Notes: a model not told the origin generated them from the sequence alone. DNA of 64,000 nucleotides from Hyphomonadaceae bacterium TMED5 (GCA_002173095.1 NHBK01000014.1:186001-250000), one strand, 5' to 3'; positions 44,639 through 53,532 are shown, numbered from the stretch's first letter. Numbers and translations: made by a program.

Positions 44639-45613
44639 ATGGACATTGCTAATATCGCTTCCATGATGACAGAACCCGGCACACTGGCTGCCGTGTTTGC
44701 TGCTGTTGCCTGCTTTGCCACTATTCTGACAGTGGCTCTGCCTGCTTTTCAGAGTGACAAGCTCGAAACCCGCCTCAAAGCCGTTACAGACCGCCGCGAA
44801 CAGCTGCGCCGCCAAAGCCGTGCTGCGCTGAACCAGAAGGGTCTGAAGCAGAATGAGGGTTCGGGCTTCATGAAGGATACAGTGGATAAGCTGGACCTTC
44901 AGAAATTGCTCGAAGACCCGGGCGTCAAAGATAAAATGGTTCAGGCGGGTCTGCGTGGTGGCGGTCCGGTTGCGACCTTCTACTTCTTCCGTTTTGCGCT
45001 GCCTTTCGCCTTCGCTGCAGTCGCCTTCTTCTATGTTTTCGTCATGAAAATGATTGATGGCGGCCCGCAAATGAAAGTCGCAATTGTCGTGTTTGCGGCA
45101 GCGGCGGGCTTCTATGCGCCAAACCTTTATCTCTCCAACCTCGCTAAAAAGCGCCAGCAATCCATTATGCGCGCCTTCCCGGATGCGCTCGATATGATGC
45201 TGATCTGCGTGGAAGCGGGTATGTCCATCGAAATGGCATTTGACCGTGTTGGCAGTGAGATTGCCGGTGTATCTACCGAGCTGGCCGAAGAATTGAAGCT
45301 TACCAATGCTGAGCTTTCTTACCTTCAGGATCGCCGTGACGCTTATGATAACCTTGCCAAGCGTACGAACCATCCGGGCGTGAAGTCTGTGTGTATGGCT
45401 CTGGCTCAGGCTGAACGTTACGGTACGCCGCTGGGTAGTTCCTTGCGTGTCATGGCAAAAGAGAACCGTGATCTGCGTATCGCAGAAGCAGAGAAGAAAG
45501 CTGCGGCGCTACCAGCGAAGCTGACCGTTCCAATGATTGTGTTCTTCCTGCCAGTACTCTTCCTGGTGATCTTGGGCCCGGCCTATATCAAATTCACTGA
45601 GATGGAAAACTAA
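44639..45613 (+). CDS. tadC: Tad pilus inner-membrane platform protein TadC
   Basis: A 324-residue GspF-family partner of TadB. N-terminal helix (LAAVFAAVACFATILTVALP), two middle helices (about 110-160), the GspF domain (FPDALDMMLICVEAGMSIEM, 20 residues) and TPLGSSLRVMAKENRDLRIA before the last helix. GGAGG at 44630-44634 is its ribosome binding site. It is the last recognised tad gene on this strand; an unassigned membrane protein follows. Confidence 0.94.
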   Translation: MDIANIASMMTEPGTLAAVFAAVACFATILTVALPAFQSDKLETRLKAVTDRREQLRRQSRAALNQKGLKQNEGSGFMKDTVDKLDLQKLLEDPGVKDKMVQAGLRGGGPVATFYFFRFALPFAFAAVAFFYVFVMKMIDGGPQMKVAIVVFAAAAGFYAPNLYLSNLAKKRQQSIMRAFPDALDMMLICVEAGMSIEMAFDRVGSEIAGVSTELAEELKLTNAELSYLQDRRDAYDNLAKRTNHPGVKSVCMALAQAERYGTPLGSSLRVMAKENRDLRIAEAEKKAAALPAKLTVPMIVFFLPVLFLVILGPAYIKFTEMEN

Positions 45614-45742
45614 GCCGAATCCGACGGCTGAGTGGCTTTTCAAATTTTGTCCAAATTTCTGGCAAACGGGAAACGCGTTGTACGGACCTGTTCTTTACAA
45701 TGTATCCTGAAATATATCTCTTTGCCTTTGAGGACACCTGAC

Positions 45743-46162
45743 GTGAGCGCACTCTGGCCCCATATTCGAGCAATTTATGGCACAGCAGCTTTGTTTGTGG
45801 CCCTACTGTTTGTGCAAATTGCGGCCTATCGAAGTGGCATGGGGTTTGGTGATCTCACCTATTTTATCGGCGTGATCATTCTTACGCTTCTGGCTGTATT
45901 CTATGGCGCTAAAATGGAAGGTCTGGCGTTTGCGAGCACGGTGTCTATGGCGATCAGCTTTGGAATGGTGGGCGTATTTACGAATGTGAACTGGGTTATT
46001 CGCCGTATGCTGCACGACATTCCGGTTACGCTGGCGGAATCACCAGACCGGTCCGGATTGGTCATGTATGTTGTGATGCCATTAGTGCTGACTGCGATTA
46101 TTGGCCCTGTTGTCGTCAAAGCCATGCGCAATGAAGGCATTCGCCCAGGGCGGTTTATCTGA
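45743..46162 (+). CDS. Unassigned four-helix membrane protein at the end of the tad operon
   Basis: A 139-residue protein with hydrophobic segments at about 9-27, 35-53, 60-80 and 108-127, and charged turns. It is not a family I recognise and not a standard tad component. GTG 45743 is preferred because GAGGA lies nine bases upstream; the frame is open back to 45632 but that stretch looks non-coding. It is 129 bp after tadC, so cotranscription is possible. Its stop abuts the stop of the convergent TadD-like gene. Could be a pilus accessory or an unrelated gene. Confidence 0.65.
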   Translation: MSALWPHIRAIYGTAALFVALLFVQIAAYRSGMGFGDLTYFIGVIILTLLAVFYGAKMEGLAFASTVSMAISFGMVGVFTNVNWVIRRMLHDIPVTLAESPDRSGLVMYVVMPLVLTAIIGPVVVKAMRNEGIRPGRFI

Positions 46163-46975
46163 TCAGTTCTGTGTGCCGCGCAGATTGTTATAAGTGCGCG
46201 CTCGCGGTGTCAGCATAGCTCGGAAATAGTCGATATTGGCGTCTACCAGCTCGTCAGGAAGGTCAGATGCGCCGACTTCACGGGCCTCGTCAAACTTCCC
46301 CTGAACACTAAGAACAAGCGCTAGATTCTGGCGCTCGCGTGCGCCTGCTTCCGGGTCCGTAATGGCGCGGCGCAGATAGATCTCAGCTTCTTCGGGGTCA
46401 CCCGTCAGTGCGAGTGACAAGCCAAGATTGGAAAGCGCTGCCGTATTCATCGGGTCTTCCTGGATGACACGGCGATAGGTGTTCTGAGCCTCGCGGTGGC
46501 GCCCGGTCTGGTCATAGGCCACGCCGAGCGCGCCCAATAGTGAAAGATTGTTCGGCTCGGCATTGCTGGCCCGCCGCAGAATATTGGCTGCCGCTGTCGG
46601 ATCACCACTGGTGAGCAGTGCCTTACCCAGAATTTCCATCAGCTCGACATTGTCAGGCGCCATGGCGAGCGCCTGTGAGGCAACTTCAGCGGCGCGTTGT
46701 TCGCTGCCAATCGCCCGAAGAGAGCGTGCAAACTCCGTTGCGGCTTCGATGTCTCCGGGATGGCGTTCAAACTCCATACCCCAGAAGGTCGCCTGGGTGA
46801 TTGGGTCTTGTGTGCGAACTTCCTCGCGTTCTGACTCAGTGGCGGGCAGAAGGCTCTCATTGGCAACGCGCTCACGATAGGCCAGCTCTTCTTCCGTCGG
46901 CGCAGTCGCGCAGGCGGCAAGGCCGGCAAACAGCGCCAGTGAAAGTGTGGTGCGGGATTTCAGAGCGGCGAACAT
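46163..46975 (-). CDS. TadD-like TPR lipoprotein
   Basis: A 270-residue lipoprotein: signal peptide LSLALFAGLAACATAP with lipobox LAAC, then at least four tetratricopeptide repeats (about residues 70-230; for example AAEVASQALAMAPDNVELME and GVAYDQTGRHREAQNTYRRV). TPR lipoproteins of this kind are TadD in tad loci, needed for pilus assembly, and its place at the end of this cluster supports that, though it faces the other genes. GGAGA lies seven bases before ATG 46975. Generic TPR pilotin roles are the alternative. Confidence 0.78.
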   Translation of the reverse strand: MFAALKSRTTLSLALFAGLAACATAPTEEELAYRERVANESLLPATESEREEVRTQDPITQATFWGMEFERHPGDIEAATEFARSLRAIGSEQRAAEVASQALAMAPDNVELMEILGKALLTSGDPTAAANILRRASNAEPNNLSLLGALGVAYDQTGRHREAQNTYRRVIQEDPMNTAALSNLGLSLALTGDPEEAEIYLRRAITDPEAGARERQNLALVLSVQGKFDEAREVGASDLPDELVDANIDYFRAMLTPRARTYNNLRGTQN

Positions 46976-47123
46976 GCAAGATCTCCATCGGAATGCGCCG
47001 TAAAATTCGCGTATTTGCGTCAAGGATTGGTTAAGACCTGTTGAATTCTCCGCCCTAATTTGCCCCGGGCGATTGGAAGACCGGGCGGGACGTCCTACTC
47101 TTAAGAAAAACACGGAGCCCTTT

Positions 47124-48497
47124 ATGCCCATCACCTATTTCAACGCCGCAAACGATGCCCCTGTGCCTGTTGATCTCGTCACCACAGTCGTTCTGGACGA
47201 TTATCTCTCGGCGCAGTCAGAATATTCAGGTGAAATCCTGAAGTCTGAAGGGTTTGGCGCGAAGGCGGGTGAGCTGGTGCGCCTGCCCGATATGACTGGG
47301 CATTTGTCGCGTATCGTCTTTGGTATGGGTGACGGGTCTGCACCGCTTGGTCTGGCGGCTTTGTCGTCTGGCCTGAAAGGCGGCGTTTACCGCTTCGATT
47401 TCGTCTCAGACGGTTTGTCCCTGCCGCAGCTTTACGTCGCCTGGGCCGATGGGGCCTATAAATTCGACCGCTATAAAGCGCGCTCAAGCGAAGCACCGCA
47501 GCTGGTCATTAAAGATGAGGCCGAACGTGAAGATGCCCTGCGCATGGGCGAGAGCATTGAATTGCTGCGTAACCTTGTGAACACGCCTGCGCAGGATTTG
47601 TCTCCCTCTCTTCTTCAGGCTGAAATCGCGGAACTGGCTGAAGCCTTTGGCGCAGATCTGAAGACCGTTGTCGGCGATGACCTACTCGAAGAAAACTATC
47701 CAATGATCCATGCCGTGGGCCGCGCAGCAGATGATGAGCCGCGTTTCATGGAATTGAGCTGGGGCGATAAATCCAAACCAAAGCTCGCTATTGTCGGTAA
47801 AGGCATCACCTTCGACACCGGCGGTCTCGATCTGAAAACGGGCGGCTATATGCGCCTGATGAAGAAAGATATGGGCGGGTCTGCGCATGCTATCGCGCTC
47901 GCGCGTCTCGTCATGGCGCACAATCTGCCGGTTTATCTGAAACTGTGTGTGCCGGCCGCTGAAAATGCCATCGGTGCGGGCGCATTCCGTCCCGGCGATG
48001 TACTGTCCAGCCGCAAAGGCCTGACTGTCGAAATCGATAATACCGATGCAGAAGGTCGTCTCGTGCTGGGTGATGCGCTGACGCGCGCTCAGGAAGAGGG
48101 CGAGCCAGATCTGATGGTGGATTTTGCAACGCTGACAGGCGCTGCGCGTGTCGCCATGGGACCGGAAGTTGCGCCATTCTATACAGATGATGATGAGCTG
48201 GCGGACAGCATTGCCAGCGCGTCTAAATCCGTGGCTGACCCGGCATGGCGTATGCCGCTCTGGATGCCTTATGAGTCCATGCTGGCGAGCGATATTGCCG
48301 ATTGTCAGAATTCAGCACGAGGCCCGATGGGCGGCTCCATCACGGCTGGTCTGTTTCTGAAGAAATTCGTGGATGCGCCAAGCTGGGTGCACTGGGATGT
48401 CTGGGCTTGGCGCAATGCCAAATATGGCAATCCTGAAGGTGCAGCAGCTCAGGGCCTGCGCACCATGTTTGAAGTCATCAAAACGCGATATTCATAA
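47124..48497 (+). CDS. M17 family leucyl aminopeptidase-like protein
   Basis: A 457-residue metallopeptidase of the PepA family. Metal-binding blocks are visible: VGKGITFDTGGLDLKTG and MRLMKKDMGGSAHAIALA (about residues 224-262) and NTDAEGRLVLGDAL (about 306-319). The family removes N-terminal residues from peptides; in some bacteria PepA also binds DNA, but this shorter type lacks the long N-terminal domain of E. coli PepA (503 residues). GGAG lies seven to eight bases before ATG 47124. It diverges from the TadD-like gene. Confidence 0.9.
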   Translation: MPITYFNAANDAPVPVDLVTTVVLDDYLSAQSEYSGEILKSEGFGAKAGELVRLPDMTGHLSRIVFGMGDGSAPLGLAALSSGLKGGVYRFDFVSDGLSLPQLYVAWADGAYKFDRYKARSSEAPQLVIKDEAEREDALRMGESIELLRNLVNTPAQDLSPSLLQAEIAELAEAFGADLKTVVGDDLLEENYPMIHAVGRAADDEPRFMELSWGDKSKPKLAIVGKGITFDTGGLDLKTGGYMRLMKKDMGGSAHAIALARLVMAHNLPVYLKLCVPAAENAIGAGAFRPGDVLSSRKGLTVEIDNTDAEGRLVLGDALTRAQEEGEPDLMVDFATLTGAARVAMGPEVAPFYTDDDELADSIASASKSVADPAWRMPLWMPYESMLASDIADCQNSARGPMGGSITAGLFLKKFVDAPSWVHWDVWAWRNAKYGNPEGAAAQGLRTMFEVIKTRYS

Positions 48498-48510
48498 CGG
48501 GACTGGCGGC

Positions 48511-50223
48511 TTACCAGCCGCCACCACCGCCGCCGCCTCCGCCGCCACCGGAGAAGCCACCTCCTCCGCCGCCAGAGCTGGAGGATGGCTGGACTGAGGC
48601 CGTCGATACGCCGGAACTGATCGCGCTCGACATGGCGGAATTCATGCCATGCAGTGAATGGCCAATGCCATAGCCAGAATACCAGACGGGTCTGTATGCG
48701 CGGGCTTCATCTGGCAGCACATCTTCAAAATATTTCGACCACGGTTTTTCTACGTCCAGCGCCATCGCATAGGGCAGAAGTTCTTCATATCGGTCTTTAG
48801 ACATGGCAGGCAGCGTATCGCCATGCGGATCGACCGCATTCATCTGATGCTTTTCAGCCGTTTCCATATAAAGGCGCAGGCCGAGAATTTCAGACCGGGC
48901 TCTCTCGCCCTTTTTGGTCTGAGCGGGCATCAGATACATGAAAATCAGGTTTAGAATAATGAGCCCGCCAATGATAAGCGTATGCGAGCTTGTCCAGTTC
49001 AGGCTGGTTGCAATGGCGATAATGATTGCGAGCACGCTCGCAACGCCAGCAATCAGAATATAGGCCGTATTCCAGCGGAAATAGGGTGGGCCGAACCGGT
49101 TCTTCACGTTGGAAATGAAGACGTTATAGGCACTGGCAAAGCTTGAATCATAGGCTTTGCCGATCGTCCGCGTCTCGTCATTCTTAAACAGCTGATCGAG
49201 CAGGACCTGTTCATAGTCTTCCAGCGGGGGCGCTGTTTCCGGCTGAGCTCTGGTCAGTGTGACCGTGTCTTTATCGGACTCCATAGTGAGATAACCTTTG
49301 GAGGCGAGCTGCATCAGATTGGACGCGAAGGCCGTATTGTCTTTGAAGGTGCGGTGATAAATGCAATGCGCTGCGCCAGCCGAAACACCTTTAGGCGGAT
49401 GATAAATTGGGAAGACCGGCAGACGCGGCGCGTCCCGGCCCACAGCCTGCCAGGACCGGAAATAGAAAAAGCCAACGCCGCAGAATGACAGCACAAGCAG
49501 GCCGAGCCCTAAAAAGCGCTGCCAGAGCAGGTCGAACTTATCGGCAAAAGATGGTGGATCAATCAGCCCTTTTGCCATGCTGACAGATATGGTGAGGCCT
49601 TCATTGCGGCGCAGAGACGAGGTTAGCGTGGCAGTGGCGCGATTGCCTGAAATGCGAGTATCGGTGTTCAGGCCGCCCTGGCCGAGAGCGCCGGTATAGG
49701 CGCTGACATCGGTGATTTCCGCACCCTCAGGCAAAGTGATTTCAGCTTTAGCGGCATCAATCGGGAAATCCCAGTAATTGCCGGTCACATTCCAATAGAG
49801 CTCATCATGGCTGTCAAAATACCGGATCTGGTTTTTGACCTCATAAGTGATCTCATAGGTTTGCGGCGTCCCAATGGGCAGAAGCACATCTTCATCGCCA
49901 ATTCGGATGAAATAGCCATTGCCTTCAGTGTAGGTCTCATAGGGTTCGCGCGCGCCATTCCGGGTCACCGACTGCACATCATAATGGTATCGGTAGCGAT
50001 TGCCGTCAGCGTCTGAAAACAGGTCTGGCAGGGCGCGATAAATGCCGCGATTGATGCTGATCCGGAAAGGAATGACGGTAATGCGCTCTGTCACCAGAAT
50101 ATCGCCATCGGTTTCAACATCTATCGAGACGTTGAACTCTGTGATGCGTTCGCTCGATTGAGCGAGCGCTGGCGCAGTGAGCGACAGTGCGGCGAGGCAC
50201 AGAAGAAGCGCGCGGAGCATCAT
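48511..50223 (-). CDS. DUF2207 membrane protein with glycine-rich tail
   Basis: A 570-residue protein. A signal peptide (LLCLAALSLTAPALAQ) and an extracytoplasmic beta-rich DUF2207 domain (ITEFNVSIDVETDGDILVTE, 20 residues; RGIYRALPDLFSD) are followed by a helix at about 238-258, a cytoplasmic domain and two more helices (about 385-440). The C-terminus is almost pure glycine (FSGGGGGGGGGGGW), a feature often seen in DUF2207 proteins. Function unknown; it is regularly paired with LemA. The ATG overlaps the lemA stop (ATGA), so the two are co-translated. Confidence 0.88.
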   Translation of the reverse strand: MMLRALLLCLAALSLTAPALAQSSERITEFNVSIDVETDGDILVTERITVIPFRISINRGIYRALPDLFSDADGNRYRYHYDVQSVTRNGAREPYETYTEGNGYFIRIGDEDVLLPIGTPQTYEITYEVKNQIRYFDSHDELYWNVTGNYWDFPIDAAKAEITLPEGAEITDVSAYTGALGQGGLNTDTRISGNRATATLTSSLRRNEGLTISVSMAKGLIDPPSFADKFDLLWQRFLGLGLLVLSFCGVGFFYFRSWQAVGRDAPRLPVFPIYHPPKGVSAGAAHCIYHRTFKDNTAFASNLMQLASKGYLTMESDKDTVTLTRAQPETAPPLEDYEQVLLDQLFKNDETRTIGKAYDSSFASAYNVFISNVKNRFGPPYFRWNTAYILIAGVASVLAIIIAIATSLNWTSSHTLIIGGLIILNLIFMYLMPAQTKKGERARSEILGLRLYMETAEKHQMNAVDPHGDTLPAMSKDRYEELLPYAMALDVEKPWSKYFEDVLPDEARAYRPVWYSGYGIGHSLHGMNSAMSSAISSGVSTASVQPSSSSGGGGGGFSGGGGGGGGGGGW

Positions 50224-50783
50224 TGGTCAGGACCCAATCCAACACCCGGCAGCAGCCGGTCGACAGGCTCAATTTCGAAGAACTGAGCTTCTTTAAAGCC
50301 CAGAGGCGCCGCCAAAAGGTTGGATGGAAAGCTCTTAATTGCGGTGTTGTACTCGCGTACAGCGCCGTTGAAGAAACGGCGGGCAAAGGAAATCTCATCT
50401 TCGGTCTTTGAAAGCTGTTCCTGCAATGACAGGAATTGCTCATTCGCCTTGAGGTCGGGATAGGCTTCGGCCAGCGCAAAAAGGCGCGTCAGGCCGCGGC
50501 TGATTGAGGTTTCGCCCTCTTCACGCGCTTTCGACTGTTCGTCAGAGCCGAGCACGCGGTTGCGGGTTTCGATGATTTCTTCCAGCGTGTCGCGCTCATG
50601 GCTGGCATAGCCTTTTACGACTTCAACGAGGTTTGGGATAAGGTCCGCCCGGCGCTTGAGCTGTACATCGATATCGGCCCAGCCATTATCGACCATTTGC
50701 TTTTTCGCGACGATGACATTGTAGATGATGACGGTGATCGTCACGACCAAAGCGGCCAGACCGATCAGAATAGATATGTTCAT
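50220..50783 (-). CDS. lemA: LemA family protein
   Basis: A 187-residue membrane-anchored protein with an N-terminal helix (ISILIGLAALVVTITVIIYN) and the LemA helical domain: NGWADIDVQLKRRADLIPNL, then ARRFFNGAVREYNTAIKSFP and LLAAPLGFKEAQFFE. LemA proteins are membrane proteins of unknown biochemical function often encoded with DUF2207 or TPM-domain partners, as here. The stop overlaps the DUF2207 start by four bases. Transcription is isolated from the Bax-like gene by the terminator at 50863-50889. Confidence 0.93.
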   Translation of the reverse strand: MNISILIGLAALVVTITVIIYNVIVAKKQMVDNGWADIDVQLKRRADLIPNLVEVVKGYASHERDTLEEIIETRNRVLGSDEQSKAREEGETSISRGLTRLFALAEAYPDLKANEQFLSLQEQLSKTEDEISFARRFFNGAVREYNTAIKSFPSNLLAAPLGFKEAQFFEIEPVDRLLPGVGLGPDQ

Positions 50784-50862
50784 GGAAATCCCATTCCCCT
50801 AAGAATTCAGGGGCGAGACTAACCCGCACCCTGCAGGGCAACAAGCGCTTCCTCTACGCAAT

Positions 50863-50889
50863 AAAAAACCCCGGCCAGGGCCGGGGTTT
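50863..50889 (-). terminator. Intrinsic terminator of the Bax-inhibitor-like gene
   Basis: AAACCCCGGC (50866-50875) pairs with GCCGGGGTTT (50880-50889) over a four-base loop; on the minus strand it runs into a U tract (A run at 50863-50868). It ends the 50916 gene before lemA. Confidence 0.92.
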
Positions 50890-50915
50890 CGTGTTTCAGA
50901 CTTCAATCGTTCCGC

Positions 50916-51683
50916 TTATTCGCGGCCGCTCATCAGGGCCAGGATGAACTGGAACATGTTGATGAAGTTGATGTAGAGGCTCAGCGCGCCATAAGTTGTC
51001 GCAACAGACATAGAGCGCGTGTCACCGCCGAGTTCATAATACTGGAACTTCAGACGCTGTGTGTCGAATGCGGTCAGACCAGCAAAGATCAGAACACCAG
51101 CGATAGAGATGAGGAAGCTCATGAAAGAGCTGGCAATGAACATATTGATCAGCATTGCTGCGATCAGGCCGAACACAGCCATCATCAGGAAGTTACCAAT
51201 CGGCGTCAGGTCACGCTTAGTGGTGTAGCCCCAGAGGGACATGCCGCCAAAAGCGATAGCTGTCGTCAGAAAGGCTTTAGCCATGGTCGCCATGCCGTCA
51301 GGCATGCCAGCATAGATGAAGACCAGAAGGCCCATGCTTGTGCCGATGAGAGAAACAACCGACCAGTAGACGATATTTGCGCCTACAGGGGATGGGTTCT
51401 TCATCACGAAAGCCGAACCGAACAGGATCGCCATCGGGCCGAAAGCCACGACATAATAAAGAAGAGACAGGCCGGTGATTTCACCTGCTGCATTCGTCGC
51501 GAAGAACATGCCGATAAGCGACGTGTTTGCGACGATAAAAGAAATAGCGGCCGTCAGAACGAGGCCAAGCGCCATCTTGTTAAAGACGCCCAGCATGAAT
51601 TTGCGCAGGCCTGCATCAACTGACGCGTCCATAGCGCCAGCGGGCATCTGGCCTGCACGAGCGAAATTGGCGTTATTCATCAT
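50916..51683 (-). CDS. Bax inhibitor-1/YccA family membrane protein
   Basis: A 255-residue protein with seven hydrophobic helices and the family C-terminus (LTAFDTQRLKFQYYELGGDT). Related YccA modulates the membrane protease FtsH and others act as pH-dependent channels; the role here is unknown. AAGGTG precedes the ATG pair at 51683. Upstream lies an AT-rich stretch with nested inverted repeats (GAAAATCA/TGATTTTC, 51791-51830). Monocistronic, closed by its own terminator. Confidence 0.92.
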   Translation of the reverse strand: MMNNANFARAGQMPAGAMDASVDAGLRKFMLGVFNKMALGLVLTAAISFIVANTSLIGMFFATNAAGEITGLSLLYYVVAFGPMAILFGSAFVMKNPSPVGANIVYWSVVSLIGTSMGLLVFIYAGMPDGMATMAKAFLTTAIAFGGMSLWGYTTKRDLTPIGNFLMMAVFGLIAAMLINMFIASSFMSFLISIAGVLIFAGLTAFDTQRLKFQYYELGGDTRSMSVATTYGALSLYINFINMFQFILALMSGRE

Positions 51684-51861
51684 TTCACCTTTTAGGGTCT
51701 GCCCGCGAGAGTGCGGATTGTGGATAATATGGAGATCAGCATATCGTTTTGCAAGAAAAACCGGATGTATGACCCCGTTTTCACTGATAGGAAAATCAGC
51801 CGCGTTTGATCACATAAAGTGATGATTTTCGTGAAAATCCGTCGCTGCGTTCAATGGGACC

Positions 51862-52659
51862 TTATTCTAAATATCGTTCGCAATAACCAAAATAGCGTGC
51901 AACGGAGTTCGTGTATTTCCATATAGTCTCCTTCTGTGAAGCTGATAACCTAGCGACTGAGCGGTCGTTGACTGATGGGTCAATAAAATTGGATAGGTTA
52001 TGAGAGGCTATCGGAAGTATGTCGCCAATGGCTAAATCATTTGATTTTCGGCTGGATCCAAAACTCTTCCTTTTCACGAAGTAGGTGTCCGTAATAGGAA
52101 AGCTTAAACTCAAACGTTCATATAGTTCCAGCAAGGTGTCTTCTGGACGTGCCGCCAGATCTTCAAAAGATACAACTATGCCATTTTTTTCTTCTCCAAT
52201 AGCCCTCATGCGCCTCGCTATATTTCTGTAGTATTTTGCGGCTTGTTGGATTGACATGCCGCTCCTGAGGAAGCTTTCGCACTGTGCGTAAGGGTGTCGG
52301 ATTAAAATCACATGGTGGGTTTCGGCGAATGCGGAATCCAAGACGTCCGTCCATGCCAAATGATAATCCATTAATTTCAGAACGATTTTACGGGCCTCAG
52401 GCTGGAAATTGTGTGAATTCGTAGAAATATCTGCCTCTGCTCGCCGCCTTGCCATGTTTACCAGCAGGGGCGACTGGGGGACTTTTAATGAAGTTTGTTT
52501 GATAAATTGCTTTAATGCTTTAGGATAAACATTTGCAGTCTTGTAAAAAGCTTCATGCCACTCCGACTTGGTCATGCAGACGCTAGGAGAAGACCCGATT
52601 AAATTCCAGAGCAAACTTGAGCCCCCTCTCCCAAAGCAATTTAAGATGATTGCTTGCAT
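51862..52659 (-). CDS. Sulfotransferase-domain protein in AT-rich DNA
   Basis: A 265-residue PAPS-dependent sulfotransferase candidate. The 5'-phosphosulfate loop is LNCFGRGGSSLLWNLIGSSP at residues 6-25, and VILIRHPYAQCESFLRSG matches the 3'-phosphate region. ATG 52659 has GGAGGAG six bases upstream, so the longer frame to 52722 is not used. The gene is clearly richer in A and T than its neighbours, and it sits alone between housekeeping units, suggesting recent acquisition. It is not closely related to the tandem pair at 27.5-29.8 kb. Acceptor unknown. Confidence 0.78.
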   Translation of the reverse strand: MQAIILNCFGRGGSSLLWNLIGSSPSVCMTKSEWHEAFYKTANVYPKALKQFIKQTSLKVPQSPLLVNMARRRAEADISTNSHNFQPEARKIVLKLMDYHLAWTDVLDSAFAETHHVILIRHPYAQCESFLRSGMSIQQAAKYYRNIARRMRAIGEEKNGIVVSFEDLAARPEDTLLELYERLSLSFPITDTYFVKRKSFGSSRKSNDLAIGDILPIASHNLSNFIDPSVNDRSVARLSASQKETIWKYTNSVARYFGYCERYLE

Positions 52660-52897
52660 GCAGGTCTCCTCCTTCATTTGGAAGTTAAACAGTAGATAAG
52701 CATTTCTCTTTTTTAAGTCCAAGTCGCATAAATTAATTGGTCCACCTTGGGTTGGCCTAAAAAGTTCGCAGTTTAAAAATGTTTGAGCGAATTTTGGAGG
52801 TTTATCTGAATTCTTCGCGCTTGGGCCCCGCTTTATTTATCTGCTCGACAATCAGGCCTGCGACGGGTATAAGAGACGGAAATCGCTAATTAAATGG

Positions 52898-52929
52898 CGG
52901 CGGCTCTGGACAACCGGGCCGCCGTTTTT
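52898..52929 (+). terminator. Terminator-like hairpin immediately before rimP (possible attenuator)
   Basis: CGGCGGC (52898-52904) pairs with GCCGCCG (52918-52924), and the stem continues (with one bulged T) to an ACAA loop; TTTTT follows at 52925-52929. Only 21 bases separate the T run from the rimP start, too few for a promoter with leader, so the hairpin probably lies within the operon leader. Confidence 0.7.
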
Positions 52930-52950
52930 CGTACCTGAAAGTCCATACAC

Positions 52951-52964
52951 TTGATCACGATCAA
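52951..52964. promoter_or_regulatory. FNR/FixK-like palindrome over the rimP start codon
   Basis: TTGAT-CACG-ATCAA matches the FNR/FixK consensus TTGAT-N4-ATCAA in every fixed position. It begins at the TTG start codon, so it may be a coincidence of coding sequence. No binding evidence. Confidence 0.25.
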
Positions 52965-53532
52965 AGCTGTAGAAGAACGTATTCTGAACGCTATCCAGCC
53001 TGAAGCCGACGCGCTTGGGATTGAGGTGGTGCGCATCCGTATGATGGGTGGCCGCACGCCGACGCTTCAGATCATGATTGAAAAAACAGAAGGCGGCACG
53101 GACGTCGAAGATTGCGCAGATTTCTCGCGCGCAATTTCTCCGGCACTCGACGTGCACGACTTCATCGACAATAAATACCACCTTGAGATTTCCACACCGG
53201 GCATTGATCGCCCGCTGACCCGCGCGAAAGACTTTGCGCGCTGGGCTGGTCATCTGGCGAAGGTGGAACTGGCTATTCCGATTGATGGTCGCCGTCGCTT
53301 CCAGGGTATCATTTCCAGCGAAGAAGATGGTGTCATCAAGCTGCAGCTCGATGATGACAGCGAGCTTGAGGCGAATGTTTCGGATCTGAGCAAGGCGAGC
53401 CTCGTGCTCACCGATGAACTTATTGAAGTGGCGCAGGCAGAAGGTCAGATGACCGAGCTGGAAGACGGCGCTTTTGATGAGATTGAAGAAGAGGGCGATG
53501 AGCCCGATACTGAAGAGGAAAACCAGTCATGA
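52951..53532 (+). CDS. rimP: Ribosome maturation factor RimP
   Basis: Needed for 30S subunit maturation; 193 residues. Family blocks: LGIEVVRIRMMGGRTPTLQI, VEDCADFSRAISPALDV, YHLEISTPGIDRPLTRAKDF. An acidic tail (DEIEEEGDEPDTEEE) extends the protein. The start must be TTG 52951: an in-frame TGA lies at 52936-52938 and the next alternatives remove the first helix. The Shine-Dalgarno is weak. A terminator-like hairpin ends 21 bases upstream. The stop overlaps the nusA start as ATGA. Confidence 0.94.
   Translation: MITIKAVEERILNAIQPEADALGIEVVRIRMMGGRTPTLQIMIEKTEGGTDVEDCADFSRAISPALDVHDFIDNKYHLEISTPGIDRPLTRAKDFARWAGHLAKVELAIPIDGRRRFQGIISSEEDGVIKLQLDDDSELEANVSDLSKASLVLTDELIEVAQAEGQMTELEDGAFDEIEEEGDEPDTEEENQS

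Noticed and set aside
48504-48523. TGGCGGCT-TACC-AGCCGCCA stem between the aminopeptidase and DUF2207 genes
   Set aside because: Perfect stem but no T tract and it lies over the glycine-codon tail of DUF2207, so it may simply reflect GGC/GCC coding sequence.
48530-48580. GCC/GCC triplet repeat as a possible microsatellite or recombination hotspot
   Set aside because: It encodes the glycine tail common in DUF2207 proteins, so protein-level selection explains it.
51684-52950. Possible genomic island with tRNA attachment site
   Set aside because: AT-rich with one sulfotransferase, but no tRNA, integrase or flanking direct repeats were found.
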